Made by a program: the position numbers and the translations under genes. From contig NZ_JACAPG010000027.1 in NCBI RefSeq assembly GCF_013385825.1, positions 79,857 to 143,856 on the forward strand: 64,000 bases of DNA, given 5' to 3'. Position 1 is the first letter of the stretch; every line of letters starts with the position of its first letter. Under the pieces are notes generated by a model. The model saw nothing but the letters and a program-made list of their open reading frames with translations, searched no databases and was not told the DNA's origin. The DNA is from Pseudomonas reactans (lineage in GTDB: Bacteria; Pseudomonadota; Gammaproteobacteria; Pseudomonadales; Pseudomonadaceae). This document shows, piece by piece, positions 54,153 to 61,368 of this stretch.

Positions 54153-54674
54153 ATGCGAGACCATCCTCACCCGCGCGACGGCTTTGACCCGCGCTCCGGC
54201 CGCGGTCGCGGCCCCCGGGTATTTGCGCCCGGCGATTTGAAATTGCTGCTGCCGGCACTCATCGCCGAACAGCCCTGCCATGGCTATGACCTGATCCGCC
54301 AGATCGAAAGCCTGTTCGACGGCGCCTACACCCCCAGCCCCGGCGTGATCTACCCGACCCTGACCTTCCTGGAAGAAAGCGATTTGATCCAGGGCGACGC
54401 CGATGGCGGAAAAAAACGCTACACAATCACCGACGCCGGTCGTCTCTTCATAAGCGAGCAACAGGTCGCCCTGGACGGCGTGCGCATGCGCATCGACGTG
54501 AGCAAGCGCTCACTGCGCGGTCATGATCGCCCACCGGAAATCCACGAGGCGGTACATAACCTGCGTCATGCCCTGCACTCGCACCACGGGCGCTGGAGCC
54601 CGGAAGAAATCGTTCGTGTCGCGGCGCTGCTCAATAGCACCGCTCAAGCCATTGCCGACGGGAAAGACCAATGA
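54153..54674 (+). CDS. yqjI: PadR-family repressor, YqjI-like
   Basis: A 173-residue regulator with the PadR winged helix: LKLLLPALIAEQPCHGYDLI, TPSPGVIYPTLTFLEE and the wing GGKKRYTIT. The N-terminal 25 residues are rich in His, Asp and Arg, and in Escherichia coli YqjI such an extension binds nickel and releases repression of yqjH. The C-terminal part is PadR helix-like. The next gene overlaps by 4 bp and encodes the YqjH-type reductase, which is why the name is applied. Confidence 0.82.
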   Translation: MRDHPHPRDGFDPRSGRGRGPRVFAPGDLKLLLPALIAEQPCHGYDLIRQIESLFDGAYTPSPGVIYPTLTFLEESDLIQGDADGGKKRYTITDAGRLFISEQQVALDGVRMRIDVSKRSLRGHDRPPEIHEAVHNLRHALHSHHGRWSPEEIVRVAALLNSTAQAIADGKDQ

Positions 54675-55438
54675 ATACTCAAGCCATCCACCGCGTGACC
54701 CACGAAATCAAACGCCGCCGCCTGCAAGTGTTGCGGGTGGTCGACATTACACCGCGCATGCGTCGCATCACCCTGGGCGGGCCAGAGCTGGCGGGTTTTG
54801 TCAGCCTGGGTGCCGACGATCACATCAAACTGCTGTTTCCACAGAACGCCGCCGAGCAGGCCGCGCTGGAAAGCCCGACCTTCACCATCAAGGGCGACGG
54901 CCCACAACCAGCCATGCGCGACTACACGCCGCGTCGCTTTGACCTGAGCGTTGGTGAGTTGGATATCGACTTCGTGCTGCACGGCGACGGCCCCGCGTCC
55001 ACCTGGGCCGAGCAAGTGCAGGTCGGCCAACACCTGTACATCGGCGGGCCTCGGGGTTCGTTGATCGTGCCGGATATCTTCGACAGCTACTTGCTGATCG
55101 GCGATGAAACCGCCCTGCCCGCCATCGCGCGGCGCCTGGAAGAATTGTCGGCGGGGCGTAAGGTGCTGGCGGTGATTGAGATCGCCAATGCACAAGAAAA
55201 GCAGCCGCTGCAAAGCGCCGCCGATGTTGAAGTGATCTGGGTGATCCGTGGCCAGGATGACCTGCTCGAAACCGTTCAAAACCTCACGTTGCCGAGCGGT
55301 TCGCTGTACAGCTTCGTGGCGACTGAAACCAAGTTGTCACGCCGTGTGCGCCGCGTGCTGCTGGACACGCACAAGGTCAATGAGGACTACCTCAAGGCCG
55401 TGGGTTACTGGCGTGCCGAAGGCAGCGAAGAGGAATGA
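54671..55438 (+). CDS. yqjH: NAD(P)H-dependent ferric-chelate reductase, YqjH-like
   Basis: A 255-residue siderophore-interacting protein (SIP) flavoprotein. The FAD motif is in RDYTPRRFD, followed by HGDGPASTWAEQVQVGQHLY, GGPRGS and LLIGDETALPAIARRLEEL for the nucleotide-binding half. It should reduce ferric siderophores in the cytoplasm to release ferrous iron. It is co-translated with yqjI, which probably represses both. Its stop abuts the stop of the convergent Pr6Pr gene. Confidence 0.9.
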   Translation: MNTQAIHRVTHEIKRRRLQVLRVVDITPRMRRITLGGPELAGFVSLGADDHIKLLFPQNAAEQAALESPTFTIKGDGPQPAMRDYTPRRFDLSVGELDIDFVLHGDGPASTWAEQVQVGQHLYIGGPRGSLIVPDIFDSYLLIGDETALPAIARRLEELSAGRKVLAVIEIANAQEKQPLQSAADVEVIWVIRGQDDLLETVQNLTLPSGSLYSFVATETKLSRRVRRVLLDTHKVNEDYLKAVGYWRAEGSEEE

Positions 55439-56062
55439 TCAGCGCCGGGGCTTGATCAGCTTATCCAGCCCCACCACCGCCAACGCGATCAGCACAAAGC
55501 CCAGCAAAATCCCCCCGGCATTCACAAAGACCTGTGGATAGCCGAGGGTGCTCACGTCAATGAATGGGTACTGATACTGCCCGAGCAAATCCCCCCGCAG
55601 CAGTGCGTAGGCGAAGTACACCAGCGGGTAAATCACCCAGCCGCCGATGTGCTTCAAGCGTAAATCACCCTTGGGCACACATCGCCACCAGTAGATGAAA
55701 AACAGCACTGGCATCACGTCGTGCAGCAACTCATCGGCGATGAACTGGAAGCCTTCGGGCTGCCACAGATGGCGCAGCAGCAGGTTGTACGCCAGGCCTA
55801 CCACCAGGATGCTCACGGCGATGCCACTGCAGATTACCGGCGCAAGGAAAAACCGCTTGGCAGGGGAATCACGTTTCACCAGCGCATAGCTCAACACCAC
55901 CGCCGCCAGGGTATTGGTCAGCACGGTGAAGAAGCTGAAAAAGTTGATCAACCCGCCCAACAGGCTGGCACCGGATTCCCAGCGCGAATAGAAAATCAGG
56001 TATTGCTGGATCGCCAACCCCGCCCAACCGGCCAGCGCCGCTGCCGCCACGAACCGCTTCAT
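55439..56062 (-). CDS. Pr6Pr-family membrane protein
   Basis: A 207-residue protein with about six membrane helices, matching the Pr6Pr (six-helix, FAR-17a/AIG1-like) group: FSRWESG-like FYSRWESGASLLGGLINFFS and FADELLHDVMPVLFFIYWW-like LHDVMPVLFFIYWWRCVPKG are its landmarks. Members of the related eukaryotic AIG1/ADTRP family hydrolyse fatty acid esters of hydroxy fatty acids through Thr and His; the bacterial function is not known. The start codon is 4 bp from the end of the VF530-family gene. Confidence 0.82.
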   Translation of the reverse strand: MKRFVAAAALAGWAGLAIQQYLIFYSRWESGASLLGGLINFFSFFTVLTNTLAAVVLSYALVKRDSPAKRFFLAPVICSGIAVSILVVGLAYNLLLRHLWQPEGFQFIADELLHDVMPVLFFIYWWRCVPKGDLRLKHIGGWVIYPLVYFAYALLRGDLLGQYQYPFIDVSTLGYPQVFVNAGGILLGFVLIALAVVGLDKLIKPRR

Positions 56063-56066
56063 CGAA

Positions 56067-56300
56067 TCAATCCAGCGGGCGTTTGGTGCGCATCAGTTTT
56101 ACGTACAGGCCTTCGACTTTCTCCCGCGCCCACGGAGTTTTGCGCAGGAACGTCAGGCTCGACTTGATGCTGGGGTCGCTCTTGAAGCAGCGGACATCAA
56201 TACGCTCGGCCAGGCCTTCCCATTCGTAGTGTTCCACCAGGGTGGTGAGGACGTGCTGCAGGGTCACGCCGTGGAGTGGGTCGTTGCTTGTCGCGGTCAT
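56067..56300 (-). CDS. VF530-family (DUF2132) DNA-binding-like protein
   Basis: A 77-residue protein matching the VF530/DUF2132 family: DPLHGVTLQHVLTTLVEHY, CFKSDPSIKSSLTFLRKTPW and AREKVEGLY. Its known fold in other bacteria is a small helical protein that may bind DNA. The start is the ATG at 56300, which gives the family N-terminus; the frame reaches 13 codons further. It may share a transcript with the Pr6Pr gene. Function unknown. Confidence 0.85.
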   Translation of the reverse strand: MTATSNDPLHGVTLQHVLTTLVEHYEWEGLAERIDVRCFKSDPSIKSSLTFLRKTPWAREKVEGLYVKLMRTKRPLD

Positions 56301-56382
56301 GCCGGGCCTTTTACAAAAAGTAGAAATACAGCCGCTCACTTTAGCACGAAGAAAAAAGTTCCCGTCCTCAACGAAAAAGAGA

Positions 56383-56397
56383 TGTTATATTGTAACT
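56383..56397. promoter_or_regulatory. Probable Zur box of znuD
   Basis: TGTTATATTGTAACT contains GTTA-N5-TAAC at 56384-56396, about 45 bases before the znuD start. It shares nine of its outer positions with the rpmE2 box at 20848. Confidence 0.65.
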
Positions 56398-56441
56398 ATA
56401 CCTTTCAACTCTTTTAGTCGTTTTGCCAAGGAATGTGTCTG

Positions 56442-58460
56442 ATGTCCTTCTCTTCTCTATGGCGCTTGTCCCCGCTTGCCGCCGCCCTGTTGATCGGCTC
56501 CGAAGCCCACGCGCTTGAGCTGCAGCCCCAAGTCATCACCGGCAACCCGCTGGGCAGTGAACAGCTCGCCTCGCCTACCGCCGTGCTGGAAGGTGATGAC
56601 CTGACCCTGCAACAGAAAGGTAGCCTCGGCGAAACGTTGAACAAGCAACCGGGCGTGTCGTCTTCGTACTTCGGCCCAGGCGCCAGCCGGCCGATCATCC
56701 GTGGCCAGGATGGCGACCGCATTCGCATCCTGCGCAATGGCGTGGGTGCGCTGGATGCATCGTCGCTGTCCTACGACCACGCGGTGCCGCTGGACCCGGT
56801 CAACGTCGACCGCATTGAAATCGTGCGCGGCCCGGCAGCGTTGTTGTATGGCGGCAGCGCCATCGGCGGTGTGGTTAACACTTTCGACAACCGCATCCCC
56901 ACCGAGGCCATCGAAGGCATCCACGGTGCCGGTGAGCTGCGCTACGGCGGCGCCGACACCACGCGCAGCAGCGCGGGCAAACTGGAAGCCGGCAACGGCA
57001 CCTTTGCCCTGCACCTGGATGCCAACGCGCGGGAATTCAACGACCTGAAAATCCCCGGCCAGGCGCGCAGTCGGCACGCGCCGGCAACCGAAGACGCTCC
57101 GGGTAAAAACGGGCGCCTGGGCAACAGTGATGGACGCCAGGACGGCGGTGCAGTGGGCGGTTCCTACACCTGGGACGACGGTTATGCCGGTTTGTCCTAC
57201 AGCAATTACGACGCGAACTACGGTTCGCCGGCCGAACAGGACGTGCGTATCCGCATGAAGCAGGATCACTACGCGTTTGCGTCGGAAATCCGCAACCTGC
57301 AAGGCCCGTTTACCTCGGTGAAACTCGATGCCGGCTACACCGACTACGAGCACCGCGAGATCGAAGGCGGCGAAACCGGCACCACCTTCAAGAACAAGGG
57401 TTACGAAGCGCGCGTTGAAGCCCGCCATCAACCGATTGGCCCGTTCGATGGCGTGGTCGGTGCTCAAGTGACCCGCAACGAGTTCTCGGCCCTCGGTGAA
57501 GAAGCCTTCGTACCGCAGACCGACACCAACGCGGGCGCGCTGTTTATCCTCGAAGAAATGCAAGCCACCGAACGCCTGAAACTCAGCCTCGGCGGGCGTC
57601 TGGAACACACCAGCGTCGACCCGGACGCCAAGGGCAACGCACGCTTTGCCACAGCCGACAAAAGCAATGACTTCACCGCCGGCAGCCTGTCATCCGGCGC
57701 CGTGTATACCCTCACGCCAATCTGGTCCGTGGCGGCAACCTTGGGCTACACCGAGCGCGCACCGACGTTCTACGAGCTGTATGCCAACGGCACCCACGTT
57801 GCCACCAACACTTACGAGCGTGGGGATGCCAACCTGAACAAAGAAAAAGCGGTGTCCAGCGACCTGGCCCTGCGCTTTGACAATGGTACTCACAAAGGCA
57901 GCTTCGGCGTGTTCTACAGCCGCTTCTCCAACTACATCGGCCTGCTCGGCAGTGGTCGCACGTTGAACGAAGAAGGTGAAGAAGACGCAGGTGGCCAACC
58001 TGAGTACAACTACTCCGGTGTACGTGCACGTTTCGCCGGCTTCGAAGCCCAGGATCACTGGAAACTTGGCGAAAGCGCCTACGGCAAGTTCGCGCTGGAG
58101 CTGTCGGGCGACTACACCCGCGCCACCAACCTGGACACCGGCGAAGCCTTGCCGCGCATTGCGCCGCTGCGCTTGAACAGCGGTTTGCTGTGGGAACTGG
58201 ACCGCTGGCAGGCGCGCATCGACGTGGAACATGCGGCGGGCCAAGGCCGTGTGCCGGATAACGAGAGTGGCACCGATGGCTACACGACGTTGGGGGCGAG
58301 CGCGGGTTATCACTTCAACATGGGTGGCAGCCAGTGGCTGGCGTTCGTGAACGGTGAAAACCTGACCAACCAGACTGTGCGGTATGCCAGCTCGATCTTG
58401 CGGGACATTGCACCGGCGCCGGGGCGCAGTGTGCAGTTCGGCGTGCGAACCACCTTCTAA
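56442..58460 (+). CDS. znuD: TonB-dependent zinc receptor, ZnuD-like
   Basis: A 672-residue outer-membrane receptor. Signal peptide, plug domain (VITGNPLG; ASRPIIRGQDGDRIRILRNG; VEIVRGPAALLYGG-like RIEIVRGPAALLYGGSAIGG) and a barrel ending in SVQFGVRTTF with terminal Phe. The plug motif RIRILRNGVGALDASSLSYD, with SYDHAVPLDP, is typical of the ZnuD family that imports zinc in other Gram-negative bacteria. The start is the ATG at 56442, nine bases from AAGGA; the ATG at 56433 sits directly on the ribosome site. The Zur box upstream supports zinc repression. Confidence 0.88.
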   Translation: MSFSSLWRLSPLAAALLIGSEAHALELQPQVITGNPLGSEQLASPTAVLEGDDLTLQQKGSLGETLNKQPGVSSSYFGPGASRPIIRGQDGDRIRILRNGVGALDASSLSYDHAVPLDPVNVDRIEIVRGPAALLYGGSAIGGVVNTFDNRIPTEAIEGIHGAGELRYGGADTTRSSAGKLEAGNGTFALHLDANAREFNDLKIPGQARSRHAPATEDAPGKNGRLGNSDGRQDGGAVGGSYTWDDGYAGLSYSNYDANYGSPAEQDVRIRMKQDHYAFASEIRNLQGPFTSVKLDAGYTDYEHREIEGGETGTTFKNKGYEARVEARHQPIGPFDGVVGAQVTRNEFSALGEEAFVPQTDTNAGALFILEEMQATERLKLSLGGRLEHTSVDPDAKGNARFATADKSNDFTAGSLSSGAVYTLTPIWSVAATLGYTERAPTFYELYANGTHVATNTYERGDANLNKEKAVSSDLALRFDNGTHKGSFGVFYSRFSNYIGLLGSGRTLNEEGEEDAGGQPEYNYSGVRARFAGFEAQDHWKLGESAYGKFALELSGDYTRATNLDTGEALPRIAPLRLNSGLLWELDRWQARIDVEHAAGQGRVPDNESGTDGYTTLGASAGYHFNMGGSQWLAFVNGENLTNQTVRYASSILRDIAPAPGRSVQFGVRTTF

Positions 58461-58475
58461 AAACACCGCAATTCT

Positions 58476-58549
58476 AACCTGTAGGAGCCGGCTTGCCGGC
58501 GATGGCGTCCTTGTAATCGCCATCGCCGGCAAGCCGGCTCCTACAGGTT
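58476..58549. repeat. REP doublet (REPIN), nearly perfect palindrome
   Basis: Left arm starts AACCTGTAGGAGCCGGCTTG and the right arm is its complement ending CTCCTACAGGTT, with a loop of about 12 bases. It lies 16 bases past the znuD stop and could also act as a terminator. Same family as the repeats at 9726 and 17949. Confidence 0.88.
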
Positions 58550-58747
58550 TTGCAGGGCCCTTTGCAGCGACGTTCTGTCACTGTTACCAAATCTGAAATG
58601 ATGCATCTTGCGATTGACGCTTTCTCTCGACGCCCTCTCCCTTTATCCTTGCCGCAACAAACTGAAACGTTTCACGTCCGCGGTCGACCTCATCTTGCCG
58701 AATTCCCCCTCCGCCCAAGACAGCGCTGTCTTACACCGACCTGCGCC

Positions 58748-58790
58748 TGGGGATAAATCGCCCGCCTGTGGATAACCACACTTATCCCCA
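58748..58790. promoter_or_regulatory. Cluster of DnaA-box-like 9-mers before gcd
   Basis: TGGGGATAA (58748-58756), TGTGGATAA (58767-58775, perfect reverse DnaA box) and TTATCCCCA (58782-58790) stand within 43 bases, 100 bases before the gcd start. The outer two form an inverted repeat. This sits in the 429-base gap between znuD and gcd, which otherwise holds only the REPIN and an unremarkable stretch. Confidence 0.45.
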
Positions 58791-58889
58791 GAAAAACCGA
58801 ATTAACGCTGAACCAAGCCCGTGTCGAATCGTCATCTACAGTGAAGAAACACGGGGATACATAATTCCAACGTCACGGAGAAACACACT

Positions 58890-61307
58890 ATGAGCACTGA
58901 TGGTGCTTCGAGCCCAAGCCGCCTGTTGCCCAGGCTGCTCGGCGTCTTGCTGCTGATCATGGGCCTGGCCTTGCTGGCCGGGGGTATCAAGCTGACGATG
59001 CTTGGCGGGTCGCTGTATTACCTGCTGGCCGGTATCGGCATCACCCTGACCGGCCTTCTGCTGCTGGCCACCCGTCGCGCCGCGCTGGGCCTGTACGCAC
59101 TGGTGCTGTTTGCCAGCACCGTGTGGGCGCTGTGGGAAGTCGGCCTGGATTGGTGGCAGTTGGTGCCGCGCCTGGCGCTGCTGTTCGCTTTGGGCATCGT
59201 CATGTTGCTTCCGTGGTTTCGCCGTCCGTTGCTGCGTGGCCAACCTGCCCCGCTGGGCACTGGCGCGCTGAGCGTGGCCGTGGTGCTGGCGGGTGCTACC
59301 GCCCTGGCCAGCCAATTCACCAATCCCGGTGAAATGGTCAAGACCGGCCAACTGGACCGCGACGCAGTCCCTGGCATGGCCAGCGCTGCACCGACCCAGG
59401 CCGATGGCGACTGGAACTCCTACGGCCGTTCGGCCTACGGCGATCGCTACTCGCCACTGGCGCAGATCACCGCGGAAAACGCTCACAAGCTGGTGCCGGC
59501 GTGGACGTATCGCACCGGCGACATCCCTGGCCCGAACGATCCAGGCGAGACCACCGCAGAAAACACCCCGCTGAAAGTCAACGGCATGCTCTACGTGTGC
59601 ACGCCGCACAGCCAGGTGATAGCGCTGGACCCGGACACCGGCAAGGAAATCTGGCGCTTCGATCCGAAGATCAGCAGCATGGGTGCCGAGAACTTCAAGG
59701 GCTGGGCCCACATGACCTGCCGTGGCGTGTCGTATCACGATGACGCCGCCTACGCGTCCGAGCAGAGTCCGACAGGCAGCGCCAGCCCGGCTGCCGCGCC
59801 GAATGCTTGCCCGAAACGCATCTTCGTGCCGACCGCCGACACTCGTCTGATCGCCCTCAACGCCGACACCGGCAAGATGTGCGAAGACTTCGGTGACAAA
59901 GGCCAGGTCGACCTGCGTGCCAACATCGGTGGCTTCGCCCCCGGCGGTTACTACTCCACCTCGCCACCGGCCGTGACCAAGAACCTGGTCGTGATCGGCG
60001 GTCACGTCACCGACAACGTCTCCACCGACGAGCCGAGCGGCGTTATCCGCGCGTTCGACGTGCACACCGGCAAGTTGGTGTGGAACTGGGACAGCGGCAA
60101 CCCGGACGACACCACCCCGTTGGCCGAAGGCAAGACCTACACCCGCAACTCGCCGAACATGTGGTCCATGTTCGCCGTGGACGAAAAACTCGGCATGCTC
60201 TACCTGCCGATGGGCAACCAGATGCCCGACCAATACGGCGGCGACCGTACCGAAGACTCGGAAAAATACAGCGCCGGCCTGACGGCCCTGGACATCGACA
60301 GTGGCCACGTGAAGTGGACCTTCCAGTTCACTCACCATGACCTGTGGGACATGGACGTGGGCGGCCAGCCGTCGCTGATCGACATCAAGACCGAAGCCGG
60401 CGTGAAGCAGGCGGTGATGGCGTCGACCAAGCAAGGCAGCATCTACGTGCTGGACCGTGCGACCGGCCAGCCGGTAGTGCCGATCCACGAAGTGGCCGTG
60501 CCGCAAGGCGCTGTTGCTGGCGACCACACTTCGCCGACCCAACCGAAGTCCGACCTGAACTTCATGCCACCGCCGCTCAAAGAGCGTGACATGTGGGGCG
60601 TGACGCCGTTCGACCAACTGCTGTGCCGCATCGATTTCAAATCCATGCGCTACGACGGGGCCTTCACCCCGCCATCGCTGCAAGGTTCGATCGTTTACCC
60701 AGGTAACTTCGGCGTGTTCGACTGGGGTGGCATTTCCGTCGACCCGGTACGCCAGATCGCTTTCGTGAACCCGAGCTACATGGCGTTCAAATCCAAGCTG
60801 ATCCCGGCCGCCGATATTGCCAAGCAAGGTCCACGCGTCAGCGAAACCGAAGGCGTGCAGCCGAACAAAGGCGCGCCGTACGGTGTGATCCTCGAAGCGA
60901 TGCTGTCGCCAATGGGTCTGCCGTGCCAGGCACCGGCATGGGGTTATGTGGCGGCGGTCGACCTGACCACCCACAAAACGATCTGGATGCACAAGAACGG
61001 CACCGTGCGTGACAGCGCGCCGGTTCCGATCCCGCTGACCATGGGCGTGCCTAGCCTGGGCGGCACCTTCACCACGGCCGGTGGCGTGGCGTTCCTCAGC
61101 GGTACGCTCGACCAGTACCTGCGTGCCTATGACGTAAAAAACGGCAAGCAACTGTGGGAAGGCCGCCTGCCAGCCGGCGCGCAAACCACCCCGATGACCT
61201 ACACCGGTAAAGACGGCAAGCAGTACGTGCTGGTCATGGCCGGCGGTCACGGTTCCCTGGGAACCAAACAGGGTGACTACGTGATGGCGTTCAAACTGCC
61301 GGAATAA
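58890..61307 (+). CDS. gcd: Membrane PQQ-dependent glucose dehydrogenase
   Basis: An 805-residue quinoprotein, the usual length. Five membrane helices are at about residues 10-145, followed by the periplasmic eight-bladed propeller that binds PQQ (WNSYGRSAYGDRYSPLAQI, TPHSQVIALDPDTGKEIWRF, HDLWDMDVGGQPSLID). It oxidises glucose to gluconolactone in the periplasm and passes electrons to ubiquinone; in pseudomonads this drives gluconate production and phosphate solubilisation. PQQ synthesis genes are not in the window. CACGGAG precedes the ATG by about eight bases. Probably a single-gene unit ended by the hairpin at 61327. Confidence 0.97.
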   Translation: MSTDGASSPSRLLPRLLGVLLLIMGLALLAGGIKLTMLGGSLYYLLAGIGITLTGLLLLATRRAALGLYALVLFASTVWALWEVGLDWWQLVPRLALLFALGIVMLLPWFRRPLLRGQPAPLGTGALSVAVVLAGATALASQFTNPGEMVKTGQLDRDAVPGMASAAPTQADGDWNSYGRSAYGDRYSPLAQITAENAHKLVPAWTYRTGDIPGPNDPGETTAENTPLKVNGMLYVCTPHSQVIALDPDTGKEIWRFDPKISSMGAENFKGWAHMTCRGVSYHDDAAYASEQSPTGSASPAAAPNACPKRIFVPTADTRLIALNADTGKMCEDFGDKGQVDLRANIGGFAPGGYYSTSPPAVTKNLVVIGGHVTDNVSTDEPSGVIRAFDVHTGKLVWNWDSGNPDDTTPLAEGKTYTRNSPNMWSMFAVDEKLGMLYLPMGNQMPDQYGGDRTEDSEKYSAGLTALDIDSGHVKWTFQFTHHDLWDMDVGGQPSLIDIKTEAGVKQAVMASTKQGSIYVLDRATGQPVVPIHEVAVPQGAVAGDHTSPTQPKSDLNFMPPPLKERDMWGVTPFDQLLCRIDFKSMRYDGAFTPPSLQGSIVYPGNFGVFDWGGISVDPVRQIAFVNPSYMAFKSKLIPAADIAKQGPRVSETEGVQPNKGAPYGVILEAMLSPMGLPCQAPAWGYVAAVDLTTHKTIWMHKNGTVRDSAPVPIPLTMGVPSLGGTFTTAGGVAFLSGTLDQYLRAYDVKNGKQLWEGRLPAGAQTTPMTYTGKDGKQYVLVMAGGHGSLGTKQGDYVMAFKLPE

Positions 61308-61326
61308 GCTTCACTGGCGGTAAAAC

Positions 61327-61361
61327 AAAGGCGGCTACCTGTGAAGGTAGCCGCCTTTTTT
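61327..61361 (+). terminator. Intrinsic terminator of gcd
   Basis: AAAGGCGGCTACCT pairs with its perfect complement across the loop GTGA and is followed by a run of T. It lies 20 bases past the gcd stop, and in the reverse direction it is close to the end of the GGDEF/EAL gene, so it may serve both. Confidence 0.9.
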
Positions 61362-61368
61362 ATGCCGG

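Noticed and set aside
9726..58549. CRISPR-like repeated hairpins
   Set aside because: The repeated units are REP/REPIN palindromes in single inverted pairs kilobases apart, without regular spacers or cas genes.
58748..58790. Replication origin suggested by DnaA boxes
   Set aside because: Only three boxes, no AT-rich unwinding region and no dnaA, dnaN or gyrB gene nearby. Treated as a possible control site only.
58836..61250. 804-codon open frame antisense to gcd
   Set aside because: It mirrors the codon pattern of gcd in high-GC DNA, is made of low-information His/Gly/Val/Arg text and has no recognisable motif. The gcd frame is certain.
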